The notes: a model not told the origin generated them from the sequence alone. 16,159 nucleotides of DNA from Bacteroidales bacterium UBA6360 (GCA_002440085.1 DJRM01000061.1:1-16159); one strand, 5' to 3'; shown: positions 1-8,025, counted from the first letter of the stretch. Made by a program: numbers and translations.

Positions 1-1271
1 GTGTAGATAAGATACCTGTTGCCGATGCGGTTAGAGAATTTGTTGCAAAATTCATCCAGCGACCTGTGAGTCCTGTATCCGGAGGACTTCACTTCAAGAG
101 GCCATATCTTGAATCCCCGTGACAGAAGAAAGTCGATTTCATAAGCGTGCTTATTTCCGGATAGCCAAGTGTAGTAAAACAACTTGTTGCCGGAAGACGC
201 CAATGCCTGTGCCACCGCATTTTCGTAAACATATCCAAGGTTAGCATCAAGTTTGTCGTTAAGCAGTTTCTGATAGATGATGTTCTCCGTGAATTTCTTA
301 TCCCAAAATGCAAGTGTGACGAATAAGCCTGTGTCGCATATATACATCTTATAGGATGATTTGTCGGATGTCAATTCCATACCGACATTCGGGTCGTCGG
401 CATGATAGGCGATATTTATAGTCTTGCTGTCTTCTATCATTTCGATCAGGCCGCGCGTCGAGTCACTGCTGACCTTTCCCAGGACAGTTGTGATTTGGTA
501 ACGGGTCGCATTCTTGTGCAGTTCGGATGGTATTGCCTTGAATACCGCCTTTGCCTTGTCGGTTTTGTCAAGTTTATGAAAATCCTGTTCATATATGCGC
601 AGAATGCCACGTTTAACCTTATCAACCATCATCATGTCATGAGTTTCTATGTATTTGCTCACGGCCTGCGGCATTCCTCCAACTAACATATATAGGCGGT
701 AATCACGCATCATCTTCCGGTTTACATCATCTCCAAGGGATTTTCTTTTTTGGAGCATTTCCTTAAGCAATGGGATTGATTCAGAGTCACCCAAGGCCCA
801 GCGAAATTCCTCATAGTCCATCGGGTACATACTTATCGCCTCTTCCTCGCTTGGAATGACAATCTTGTCAACATTCTTGTGAATGCTTATAAGCGATCCC
901 GTTTCGATATAATCATAACGGCCATCCTCCACTAGATACTTTATTGCTTGGCGAGCGATCGGGTACTGTTGAACCTCATCAAAAATGATGACCGATTCCC
1001 TTTCATAAAGAGAAACACCTTTCAGAAGTTTAAGCCTGGTGAAAAAATAATCCATGTCTGAAAGGTCGTTGAACAAATTCTTTTCTTCTGTAGACGCCTT
1101 GGCAAAATCGATAACGATGTGTGTGCGGTATTCTCTTTGGGCAAACAACTTCGTTATTGTCGATTTTCCGACACGTCTAGGCCCTTCAATGAGCAATGCA
1201 GATTCTCCTGCTGACTGTTCTTTCCATGTCAGCATTTCATCATATATTTTTCGTTTGAATACGTTATCCAT
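1..1271 (-). CDS. AAA ATPase with DUF4143-type C-terminus (partial, 3' end missing)
   Basis: An open frame runs from the ATG at 1269-1271 to the left edge (423 codons visible) without a stop. Residues 30-37 form a Walker A motif (GPRRVGKS). Residues 94-99 (VIIFDE) form Walker B, and ETGS at 123-126 suits a sensor position. The C-terminal part has EID at 378-380 followed by LEVKSS at 392-397, the D...ExK arrangement of the PD-(D/E)XK nuclease-like fold found in DUF4143. This is the common AAA_14 plus DUF4143 architecture of bacterial and archaeal ATPases whose cellular role is not settled. A TAnnTTTG box (TAACTTTG) lies about 20 nt before the start, which supports that ATG. The gene is visibly poorer in GC than the locus to its right and shares no operon logic with it, so it is probably an independent, possibly transferred gene. 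Confidence 0.88.
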   Translation of the reverse strand, partial: MDNVFKRKIYDEMLTWKEQSAGESALLIEGPRRVGKSTITKLFAQREYRTHIVIDFAKASTEEKNLFNDLSDMDYFFTRLKLLKGVSLYERESVIIFDEVQQYPIARQAIKYLVEDGRYDYIETGSLISIHKNVDKIVIPSEEEAISMYPMDYEEFRWALGDSESIPLLKEMLQKRKSLGDDVNRKMMRDYRLYMLVGGMPQAVSKYIETHDMMMVDKVKRGILRIYEQDFHKLDKTDKAKAVFKAIPSELHKNATRYQITTVLGKVSSDSTRGLIEMIEDSKTINIAYHADDPNVGMELTSDKSSYKMYICDTGLFVTLAFWDKKFTENIIYQKLLNDKLDANLGYVYENAVAQALASSGNKLFYYTWLSGNKHAYEIDFLLSRGFKIWPLEVKSSGYRTHRSLDEFCNKFSNRIGNRYLIY

Positions 1272-1292
1272 TGCATTCTGATTTTATAACTG

Positions 1293-1300
1293 CAAAGTTA
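1293..1300 (-). promoter_or_regulatory. Housekeeping -7 box of the AAA ATPase gene
   Basis: TAACTTTG on the minus strand matches the Bacteroidetes -7 consensus TAnnTTTG. It sits 21 nt before the ATG at 1271, which would give a very short leader. I see no clear -33 TTTG at the expected distance, so only half of the promoter is supported. Confidence 0.5.
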
Positions 1301-1347
1301 CTGAAAATATGTGAAATACATATACTGATGATTATTTTTCGCAATTT

Positions 1348-1829
1348 TTATTTTGTCGATAATACAACTCTGCGCAAATTTGTTGCATATATGATTTCGA
1401 CTGTCCGCGCTTTTTGTGGAAAGTATTCAACGGTTTTCTCGGAAATTCCAAGCTCAACAGCTATTTCCCTGTTGGTCATGCCCTCGAAGCGGCTGAGACG
1501 GAAAATTGTCTCGGCGCGTTCCCCGAGCTGCTTCAGCGTGTCTTCGATGATTTCGCGGATGTCGGCCTGCTTGTGCTCAGGTAGTTGAGCGCGAGGTTGC
1601 GTACGGTAGTGAAGAGAAACGGCATCAGCCTTTCAATCCGCTCGCCCTCCCTGCATCTTTTCCACAGGATTACCATGGCCTCTTCGGCCATGCACTCCGC
1701 CTGAGCGGTGTCGTAGGTGTAGGATTTGGCGAAGGCGACGCACTGCTTGCAGCACCGCCTGTACTCGTCGCTGCTGCTGAACACCGCAAATTCGTTCATG
1801 TCTGTCGTAGCCATAAAACTTGCCGCCAA
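1348..1829 (-). pseudogene. Frameshifted FecI-type ECF sigma factor
   Basis: The first frame (from 1829, or from internal ATGs at 1814 or 1799) encodes a typical ECF region 2: a CVAFAKSYTYD segment, an acidic helix ending ILWKR, then PFLFTTVRNLALNYL. After NYL (1586-1578) the frame runs into non-homologous residues and stops at 1533. Shifting by one base at 1578 (CTG to GAG) restores homology: EHKQADIREIIEDTL, then ERAETIFRLSRFEGMTNREIA and GISEKTVEY, which is region 4 with its helix-turn-helix. This frame ends at the TAA at 1348-1350. One lost G would explain the break. The linker between regions 2 and 4 is also short for the family, and FPQ replaces the usual residues after VEY, placing a proline in the recognition helix. 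I judge it a decayed relative of the intact sigma factor at 4184. A sequencing error at 1578 is the main alternative. Confidence 0.75.
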
Positions 1830-1855
1830 AAAACTTTATGAACCGTTATCTGTGA

Positions 1856-1887
1856 CAAAATTACATCTTTTGATTCAGAATATCAAA
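1856..1887 (-). promoter_or_regulatory. Housekeeping promoter of the sigma-factor pseudogene
   Basis: On the minus strand, TTTG (complement of 1884-1887) is followed by exactly 20 nt and then TAATTTTG (complement of 1856-1863). This is a full match to the Bacteroidetes -33/-7 pattern TTTG-N19-21-TAnnTTTG. It lies 27 bp before the first possible start of the decayed sigma gene at 1829, in the 81-bp gap after the 753-residue gene. Confidence 0.6.
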
Positions 1888-1910
1888 AAACTTGAGCGGC
1901 TTCTTGGTAT

Positions 1911-4172
1911 CTAACGTTTTGGGTGCGGCAGAAAAGTTACGGTGCCGTCGAAGCGGATTGGATCACGGAGGGAAAGGCTCGCGTAGAGATGTGTCATCTG
2001 CGGTTCGGAGGCCGTCACATACAGTTTCCTGCCGTGCTTCCTGACTCGGCAGTTGTAGGCCGCGATGCTGCCGTCCGGGCGCTCGACGATGAAGGCGTTG
2101 GTGACCACGGCTTCATCTATGAACTTGAAGGCTTCGTGGACATCGTTGTCGCAGGTGTTGAAATGCATCCTGGAGGCCACCATGTCGATATACTGTTCTC
2201 CGACGGTCAGTTTTCTGTTCGGATAGAGGTCCGGATGGCGGCTGCCTACATTCAGCGAATCCGGGCTTATTTCGGGGCTGTCCGAACATATTTGGCGGGC
2301 ACGCACATACGGGTCGACGACAAAGGCCCATCTCAGCTTGCCGCTTTCCCTGTCAATGAGTCCGGCGAATGCCCCGGCCGCGTTGAACGTCTCGGCAATC
2401 CAGCGCTCCTCTCCCGTCAGGAGAAAGGCATAGAATGTCGCGTAGGCACGCCAGGCGCTCCATCCGTGCGGGGATGTGAGCATGTTTGGCATCATGGCGA
2501 CATCGTATTGGGCTTCCCAGAAACGCAGCGTCCCGCCACGCAGTCGCGAGTCCGGCACCCGGAGTTGAGTCAGACAGTCGTGGGAGCCGAGAAGGTGCAG
2601 CATGGCAGAGGTGTACCGCCTTCGCAGTTCCCCGGCCTTTTCCGGAGTCTCGAAGTCTTTCACCAAGAGGGCCAGCTGGCCCATCTGAAGGGCGGAGCAG
2701 GACACCATCCCGTCCTCGAAAGTGATCTCGCCCTCCGTGTTGAAGTCCCCGTCAGCGCTCACGAGCTGGTCAATGGCTGCCTTGGCGGAGCGGTAGTGCC
2801 GGAACGCGTCTTCTGTCCTGCCTGCTGAAAGTTCAGCCTGCGCGAGTTCGAGCATCGACTTGGCCACATAAATCACGCTTGTATAGATGTTTTCCCAATG
2901 GTTCGCGTATGCCCCGGACGGCTTCTGGGAATATGAGATGAGCCAGTCGGCGAGTCTTGCGGCACAGTCGAGATCCGTGCTCCTGCCGTATGCTTCGAAC
3001 CTGTCGACATACATACCGACGGTTGAAGACGTGTTCTGCAGCCTCCATCCGAACTGAATCGGCTCCGTAATGTCTGGTCCGTAGAGGAGCGGCATCAGCT
3101 TTTCGAAGCGTGCGTCAAGCAGGCTGTCGAGACCTTTGTCCGGGAAATGTCTTGCCGCGATGAACGCCGAATGGAACCCGTACCAACTTTCCACGTGCGA
3201 GCCAACTTTCTGAGGCTCGTCCATCGAGGCCTGACGGGCCAGTTCTACGACCTGTTTCCATGTAATCCCGGCACTGAGCAGCCCTGTTGCCGTTTTTCCG
3301 CCGTAGCTGCATGAAATCGGATATTCTCCGGCCGTGTCGAGCCTCAGGGTCTTTCGCTCCGCCTTTCCCGGCGTTATGACCTCATACTCCGCCGTCTCTC
3401 CAGGAGCGTAGCTTGTTCTCGTCATGCGAAGCATCGGGATTCCTGCAATGGTGCTCAGGCATTCTTCTATCCGCCCGGCACTACCATTTTTCACGGCATA
3501 GAGCGTCCATTCCCGGCTCTCTCCGCATTCGAGGTGCCACAGGTCCTGCGGATGCCTCTGTGGCAGGGGAAGTGCATTGAGAAAGTCTATGTTCACGGCT
3601 TCCACCCTATGCCCGTACCACCAGTACCCCTCCGGTTCCTGATAGGCGTGCGAGTTGTAGTCCAGGCTCCACGACGCGACTGGAGCTGACGAGGCAAGGG
3701 CGATGACCCTGCCTGAAGGCGACTGGAAATATCCGTAGAAATGAGTCTTTTCGCAGCGGAGGAGGGTGGGGAAGTGTTTCCCGAGCCACTGCGGATAGCT
3801 GTCCATATAGGTGTCAATCCCGAGCTTCAGTCCTGCGCGGACCGGCTGAAACGATGTCAGGCCCCGGTTCGTCATGCGGATGTGCACTCTCATGCAGTCC
3901 GATGGCTTCACGAGTATGCCGGCCTTCCGTAGCCTTTGGGCTGAATCCTCATCGTTGTGGACATATTCCAATGAAATCATGACGTCATCAAGCATCGCGG
4001 CATATTTTCCGAAGCCCACTTCGTGAAGCGCGGCAGTTTCCGTCATTCCGTCCATTTCGACATAGAACGCATCGGGACGGGATGATATGTCTTTGAATAT
4101 ATATTGTGCATTTATGCTCCGGCAAAGAAAAATTGCGGCCAGAGCTACGATGAACTTGTGTCCTGTTTTCAT
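1911..4172 (-). CDS. Secreted protein with predicted helical (alpha/alpha) barrel, unassigned
   Basis: This protein of 753 residues begins with a signal peptide (hydrophobic stretch 8-17, likely cleavage after NA at 21-22, mature start Q23). There is no lipobox, so it is probably periplasmic. Residues about 25-300 look beta-rich, with aromatic stretches such as YGYF (146-149) and GYWWYGHR (182-189). Residues about 305-620 are helix-rich with repeated helix pairs, for example around 400-465 and 490-530. Residues about 675-750 return to beta strands. A beta sandwich followed by an alpha/alpha toroid is the layout of several glycoside hydrolase and polysaccharide lyase families. I cannot name a family or catalytic residues; the conserved-looking acidic patch NTEGEITFED (478-487) and SPHGWSAW (567-574) are candidates. 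It starts 11 bp after the sigma factor stop and probably ends the operon. A glycan-active enzyme is an inference from context and fold pattern. Confidence 0.85.
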   Translation of the reverse strand: MKTGHKFIVALAAIFLCRSINAQYIFKDISSRPDAFYVEMDGMTETAALHEVGFGKYAAMLDDVMISLEYVHNDEDSAQRLRKAGILVKPSDCMRVHIRMTNRGLTSFQPVRAGLKLGIDTYMDSYPQWLGKHFPTLLRCEKTHFYGYFQSPSGRVIALASSAPVASWSLDYNSHAYQEPEGYWWYGHRVEAVNIDFLNALPLPQRHPQDLWHLECGESREWTLYAVKNGSAGRIEECLSTIAGIPMLRMTRTSYAPGETAEYEVITPGKAERKTLRLDTAGEYPISCSYGGKTATGLLSAGITWKQVVELARQASMDEPQKVGSHVESWYGFHSAFIAARHFPDKGLDSLLDARFEKLMPLLYGPDITEPIQFGWRLQNTSSTVGMYVDRFEAYGRSTDLDCAARLADWLISYSQKPSGAYANHWENIYTSVIYVAKSMLELAQAELSAGRTEDAFRHYRSAKAAIDQLVSADGDFNTEGEITFEDGMVSCSALQMGQLALLVKDFETPEKAGELRRRYTSAMLHLLGSHDCLTQLRVPDSRLRGGTLRFWEAQYDVAMMPNMLTSPHGWSAWRAYATFYAFLLTGEERWIAETFNAAGAFAGLIDRESGKLRWAFVVDPYVRARQICSDSPEISPDSLNVGSRHPDLYPNRKLTVGEQYIDMVASRMHFNTCDNDVHEAFKFIDEAVVTNAFIVERPDGSIAAYNCRVRKHGRKLYVTASEPQMTHLYASLSLRDPIRFDGTVTFLPHPKR

Positions 4173-4183
4173 TTGTAAACCAA

Positions 4184-4759
4184 TCAGTTTCCCATCAGTC
4201 TCATCACGACGGCGAGCAGCGACAGGGGCAGATACTCCACGAGCTGTTCCTTGAGAATTTTCAGAGCCCGCTGTATGCGGTAATCGATAGTCTTGGGCGA
4301 CACGTTGTAGAGTTCGGCAATCTCGCGGTAGGTCCTGTCCGAAAACCGGTGCAGCGTGAATGCCGCGCGGTAGTCTTCCGGCAGGGAGTCTATGGCTTCG
4401 CTTATGCGCCTTCCGAGTTCGTCAATGTCGAAGCTGTTCTCGTCCACCGATTCGCGAAGGGACTCCTGAAGCATCTGGACGACGCGGCTTCCGTTGCTCC
4501 GTTTGCGGCACACGTTGAGTGCGCGGTGCGCCGTCATGGAGAACATGTAGCTTGAAAGAGACTGTGACACGAAGAGGTTCCGGCGGTTGTTCCAGAGCCA
4601 GACAAAGCATTCCTGCACGATGTCCTCCGCCTCGTTCCTGTCCACGAAACGCACGGCGTAGGCGCACATCTTGGCATAGAACCGGCGAAACAGGAAGTCA
4701 AAGGCTTCCTGTTCGTCAGTTCCGGTCCGGAATGCTTCCAGTATCGTCGAGTCTTCCAT
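4184..4759 (-). CDS. FecI-type ECF sigma factor
   Basis: This is an intact RNA polymerase sigma-70 factor of the extracytoplasmic-function class, 191 residues from the ATG at 4757-4759. Region 2 spans roughly residues 20-88, with AFDFLFRRFYAKMCAYA, the acidic DRNEAEDIVQECFVWLW helix and FSMTAHRALN. Region 4 spans about 118-172, with LPEDYRAAFTLHRF, TYREIAELYNVSPKTIDYRI and RALKILKEQL. The tail LPLSLLAVVMRLM is hydrophobic, as seen in other Bacteroidetes FecI-like factors. A TTG at 4783 would add eight residues, but it overlaps the -7 box at 4781-4788, so I use the ATG. Its expected partner is the FecR-like protein at 13211, about 9 kb upstream, which is an unusual separation. The likely targets are the paired promoter motifs at 14201-14297. 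Confidence 0.92.
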   Translation of the reverse strand: MEDSTILEAFRTGTDEQEAFDFLFRRFYAKMCAYAVRFVDRNEAEDIVQECFVWLWNNRRNLFVSQSLSSYMFSMTAHRALNVCRKRSNGSRVVQMLQESLRESVDENSFDIDELGRRISEAIDSLPEDYRAAFTLHRFSDRTYREIAELYNVSPKTIDYRIQRALKILKEQLVEYLPLSLLAVVMRLMGN

Positions 4760-4780
4760 ATACTGTCGTCGCAGAATATG

Positions 4781-4788
4781 CAAAATTA
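4781..4788 (-). promoter_or_regulatory. -7 box giving the sigma factor its own promoter
   Basis: TAATTTTG on the minus strand matches TAnnTTTG and lies 21 nt before the ATG of the sigma factor, in the 42-bp gap after the surface lipoprotein. No convincing -33 TTTG is seen about 20 nt upstream, where the sequence is still inside the lipoprotein gene. A basal housekeeping promoter here would keep some sigma factor present before induction. Confidence 0.45.
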
Positions 4789-4801
4789 CGAAAATATGGC
4801 C

Positions 4802-6337
4802 TTATTCAGTCACGGGTGGGCATTTTACTATGCGTACTTCGTCGAACTCGAAGCGTATTCCCCAGCATTCGTTGGCGTTTCCTCCGCGTCCCGTCGTCCT
4901 GAACATGATATATGCGGTGTTTGCCCACAGGTCTGATGACGGAGAGAGCCAGAAGTCGCAGAGCTTGATGCTCAGAAGGTTCCATTTCTCGCACAGCGTA
5001 TAGTCGTCTCCTGCCGGCTTGTAGTTGCCGTCTGTGTTCCAATTTCCCGTGTAGGTGGCTAGCCCTGCGTTCTTGTAGGCCTCCCCAAGGGCATGCTCCT
5101 TAGCTGTCTTCTCGGAGTCTTCGGCTTTCATTCCGATGACGAACTTTGAGGCAGGGCGCCATGCATGCGGCTGCCAATTCTCACCTTTCCCAGCCCAGAT
5201 TGTCGTGCGTACTGCGAACTGGAGCATGAAGTTGGCCTTTGCATATTCCGAGAGGTCGAGCGTTCCCTTGTTGAAACTGCCGTCCCACTGGCTTCCTGTG
5301 TCCGTCGCTGTCCACCAGATGGAGTTCTGTGGTCCGCCGCACTTGACGAAGAACGCCGATTTGCCGGCATAAGGATCCTCTGAATCGATGTCCGCCTTAA
5401 GGGTCTTGTCGTAATCGTATCCGGACACCTGCTGCTCTCCGAACACGGAACCCCACGCATCGTCAAAGAGCACGATCTCATTGTGCAGGCTTCCCAAATC
5501 GGTCAGCTGGGACCTCATAAATTCGCAGGTCTTGTCAGACTTCTTGTCAAAGGTCGTGACTCCCCATGTTTTCTGCACGTTGCCGTCCCAGTACTTGCCC
5601 TTGTCGTCCTGATACTGGAGCGTGAGCGTGAATCCGTTCTCGAACTTCTGCGGCATAATGACAAGGCAGTATTCCTTTCCTGTGGCGAGCACGGTCGTGC
5701 CATCTCCGACCGAAACCTCTTCGGAGCCTCCGGACGTGACGCTTGCGGATGGTGTGCCGTCTGAAAGTCCCGCTATGGCAATGTTTCCGGAAAGAATCTC
5801 GCCGTTATTGCCTTTCAGCGTGACTTTCGTCACATATTGCTCATCGAGAGTGAACCTTACGACAGACAGTACATTCATGAATTTCAGATTGGAGCCTGTC
5901 GTGTATGCTGCAGTGACATTCTGAGAAAAGAGGCCGTTCTGCGCGGAAGGAACCGATGTTGTTATGACCCCGTCGACGAGAGATGCGGATGCATTGTATG
6001 GGTACAGGGCATAATATTCTCCGGCTTCATTCACCTGCTGCCCTTCGGCGGCCTTGAACGAGGCCGTCGCCCCTGCTTCTCCGTCAATGACGAACTTTGT
6101 GTTCCCACTTCCGTCGAAGACCGAGATTTCGTCAGTCTTTTCCCAAGAGACCTTTCCTTCGCTTCCTTCTATCGCGACGACGGTCTTTGTGTTCTCGATG
6201 CTTGCCGTGAACACTACATCACCGTGCGGTTTCCCGCCTTGTCCATTATCATCTGTGTTTCCCTGAGGTTCTTTCGCGCAGGCCATTGCTGCGGCCGCGG
6301 CCATTATGACGGCGGCATATCTGATAGTGTCTTTCAT
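4802..6337 (-). CDS. Fimbrillin-like surface lipoprotein with carbohydrate-binding-like C-terminus
   Basis: The ATG at 6335-6337 gives 511 residues and a clean type II signal peptide: KDTIR, a hydrophobic core, and AMAC with lipid-carrying Cys20. The following AKEPQ resembles a surface export signal. A TTG start nine codons earlier (6364) would spoil the signal peptide. Residues about 40-275 look like the N-terminal half of fimbrillin-family proteins (VSWEKTDEISVFDG, a YYALYPYN strand, then FMNVLSVVRFTL). Residues about 287-506 form a separate domain beginning EIVLFDD and ending WGIRFEFDEVRIVK, rich in tryptophan and with a jelly-roll-like strand pattern. That domain resembles the C-terminus of the GH5 enzyme in this locus. 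The position after SusD is where surface glycan-binding proteins are usually encoded, so glycan capture at the cell surface is the best guess. Binding itself is not shown by sequence. Confidence 0.85.
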   Translation of the reverse strand: MKDTIRYAAVIMAAAAAMACAKEPQGNTDDNGQGGKPHGDVVFTASIENTKTVVAIEGSEGKVSWEKTDEISVFDGSGNTKFVIDGEAGATASFKAAEGQQVNEAGEYYALYPYNASASLVDGVITTSVPSAQNGLFSQNVTAAYTTGSNLKFMNVLSVVRFTLDEQYVTKVTLKGNNGEILSGNIAIAGLSDGTPSASVTSGGSEEVSVGDGTTVLATGKEYCLVIMPQKFENGFTLTLQYQDDKGKYWDGNVQKTWGVTTFDKKSDKTCEFMRSQLTDLGSLHNEIVLFDDAWGSVFGEQQVSGYDYDKTLKADIDSEDPYAGKSAFFVKCGGPQNSIWWTATDTGSQWDGSFNKGTLDLSEYAKANFMLQFAVRTTIWAGKGENWQPHAWRPASKFVIGMKAEDSEKTAKEHALGEAYKNAGLATYTGNWNTDGNYKPAGDDYTLCEKWNLLSIKLCDFWLSPSSDLWANTAYIMFRTTGRGGNANECWGIRFEFDEVRIVKCPPVTE

Positions 6338-6353
6338 AATTAATTGTGTGATT

Positions 6354-6488
6354 TTACCATTCAAAGATTGTGTAATTCAGTGTTTCACTTGTGCCTTCGG
6401 CTTTTTCAGTGAGTTTCGACGACGCGAATCCGTTTTCGGATGTGACTGTTGTGACAGTCATCCGGGGGTGGGTGTAAGTTTTCTTCAT
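6354..6488 (-). CDS. 44-residue small protein of the MKKTY-type
   Basis: An ATG at 6486-6488 opens a 44-codon frame ending at the TAA at 6354-6356. It starts 23 bp after the SusD stop and ends 16 bp before the lipoprotein ATG, filling what would otherwise be a 174-bp gap in a tightly packed operon. The protein starts MKKTYTHPRMTV and ends NYTIFEW, with no signal peptide or membrane segment. Short Bacteroidales proteins beginning MKKTY, then a proline and a short Val/Leu strand, are familiar to me as uncharacterised small proteins; I rely on recall, not a search. No function can be given. Confidence 0.6.
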   Translation of the reverse strand: MKKTYTHPRMTVTTVTSENGFASSKLTEKAEGTSETLNYTIFEW

Positions 6489-6511
6489 TGTGTGTATTAT
6501 TATGTTGTTAA

Positions 6512-8014
6512 TCAATATCCTTCGTTCTGGGCGACGACTCCCTTACCTTCGCTGATGACTTCCTGCGGAAGCGGGAAGAGAACCATGTGCTCCTTTGCCG
6601 TCGTGGAGTGCTTGTATTTCTTCGCATATTCAACGAATTTGCCGTGGCGTATGAGGTCGCTCCGGCGGCATCCCTCGAACCACAGCTCATGCCCGCGCTC
6701 GGCAAGCACGGCATCGAGGAATTTCTGAAGATCAGGAAAGTCGGAAACCTCATAGCTTCCGAGGCCGGCTCTGAGGCGGACTTCATCGAGACGGTCCACC
6801 GCCTCTGCCGTCACTGCTCCGGCATCCCTTGCGAGGGCTTCCGCATAGAGCGTGAGAATGTCAGCGTAGCGGAAAACAATCCAGTCTATGCCGCTCCCGT
6901 CCCCGACCTGCTCAGGATCCTCCCCGTATTTGACAGGCACGGCGCCGAGCTTCAGCCTGGTGTCGCCCACTCCGGGATTTTCCCTGTTGTACACCTGATG
7001 ATCCTTGTTGGTCGAAGTGTATTCCGTGCAGATGCTTTTCAGACGGCTGTCTCCGGGTTCAAAAGTGTCAATGAATTCCCATGGGATGCGGTAACCGTTA
7101 TATCGTGTGAGTGATGCGTTTTCCACCGGATAGTCGCTCGGCAGGACATGCGAGAGCCACATCTGCATGTTCTCCCCATGCTTGCACCCGCAGGACCAGA
7201 CGGTCTCGTTGTTCCCCTGGTTGTCGTAGCTGAAAATCTTCGCGTATTCGCTCTCAAGCGAGAATCCATATTCGGCCGAGGTCAGAATCTTCCCGCATTT
7301 CACGGCATCGGTCCATCTTCCCTCGTGCATGTAGAATTTCATCAGGACGGTGTAGGCGAGCGCCTTGGTGAAGCGTCCATAGTCCGGGTCATCGTAGGCG
7401 TAGCGCACTTCAAGCTCAGGTATGGATGCAAGCAGGTCGCCTTCAATCAGCTCTACTGTCTGTTCCTTTGTCGCCCTCGGAATCGGGGTAGTGCTTGCCG
7501 GGTTGGAGAGAATCTCCTCTGTGGGGAGCTGGAGGGGACCGAACATGTCGTAGAGTATGTAGGCGAGCCAACCGCGACCGCAGCGCAGCTGCGCTATGCA
7601 GAAACGTTTCACGTTTTCCTGGATGTCAAGAGCCTCAATCGTGGAGATTGCATTGGTCATCCTCGTGATGTCGCGGATGTAGTTATTGTAGATGATGACC
7701 GGTCCCTGTTTCTCCTCTGGGTTGAAGTTTACCGTTATGATGTTGTACCAATAACTGTCCTGCCAGCGGCAGGTGCCTATGTCCGTGCACATGTCGCTGA
7801 AAATATGTATGCCGTCGTGTGCCGATGTGAACAGTCCCACATAGCTCTTTGACCTGAAAGGTGAGTAGGCCGCGCCGACAACGACCGCGTCAGCGTCTTT
7901 CTCGTTCTTCGGGAAAATGTCCGAATTGACGGCGGAATAGTCGACATTGCCAAGGTTCGTGCAGGAAACTGCTGCCATCACCAACAGAGGGGCAAATATT
8001 GAAATCTTTCTCAT
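6512..8014 (-). CDS. SusD-like starch-binding/nutrient uptake lipoprotein
   Basis: This 500-residue protein is the outer-membrane, surface-exposed partner of the SusC channel; it caps the pore and binds the glycan. The N-terminus MRKISIFAPLLVMAAVSC is a lipoprotein signal with Cys18 as the lipidated residue. The body has the SusD/RagB helical pattern: a helix pair with YIRDITRMTNAIST (about 110-125), an RGWLAYILYDMFGPL segment (about 148-162), and the C-terminal RYADILTLYAEALAR plus LDEVRLRAGL. The end has AERGHELWFEGCRRSDLIRHGKF, a hallmark of the family. It lies 11 bp after the SusC stop, the standard coupled arrangement. Length fits the family. Confidence 0.97.
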   Translation of the reverse strand: MRKISIFAPLLVMAAVSCTNLGNVDYSAVNSDIFPKNEKDADAVVVGAAYSPFRSKSYVGLFTSAHDGIHIFSDMCTDIGTCRWQDSYWYNIITVNFNPEEKQGPVIIYNNYIRDITRMTNAISTIEALDIQENVKRFCIAQLRCGRGWLAYILYDMFGPLQLPTEEILSNPASTTPIPRATKEQTVELIEGDLLASIPELEVRYAYDDPDYGRFTKALAYTVLMKFYMHEGRWTDAVKCGKILTSAEYGFSLESEYAKIFSYDNQGNNETVWSCGCKHGENMQMWLSHVLPSDYPVENASLTRYNGYRIPWEFIDTFEPGDSRLKSICTEYTSTNKDHQVYNRENPGVGDTRLKLGAVPVKYGEDPEQVGDGSGIDWIVFRYADILTLYAEALARDAGAVTAEAVDRLDEVRLRAGLGSYEVSDFPDLQKFLDAVLAERGHELWFEGCRRSDLIRHGKFVEYAKKYKHSTTAKEHMVLFPLPQEVISEGKGVVAQNEGY

Positions 8015-8025
8015 CTCATTTGTCG

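Noticed and set aside
1533..1600. Programmed -1 frameshift joining the two halves of the sigma factor
   Set aside because: The junction CTACCTGAGCAC has no slippery heptamer that I can see, and the downstream helix carries a proline, which points to decay.
1871..1887. Small inverted repeat TTGAT...ATCAA as a terminator after the 753-residue gene
   Set aside because: The stem is only 5 bp and AT-only apart from one pair, and it coincides with the -33 region of the next promoter.
1923..2828. Plus-strand open frame of 301 codons
   Set aside because: It lies wholly antisense to the 753-residue secreted protein, which has a signal peptide and a coherent fold pattern; the plus-strand product has none.
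4760..4783. TTG start adding eight residues to the sigma factor
   Set aside because: It overlaps the -7 box; the ATG at 4759 gives the normal family N-terminus.
6338..6364. TTG start adding nine residues to the surface lipoprotein
   Set aside because: The ATG at 6337 gives a clean lipoprotein signal peptide, and the extension would overlap the end of the small gene.
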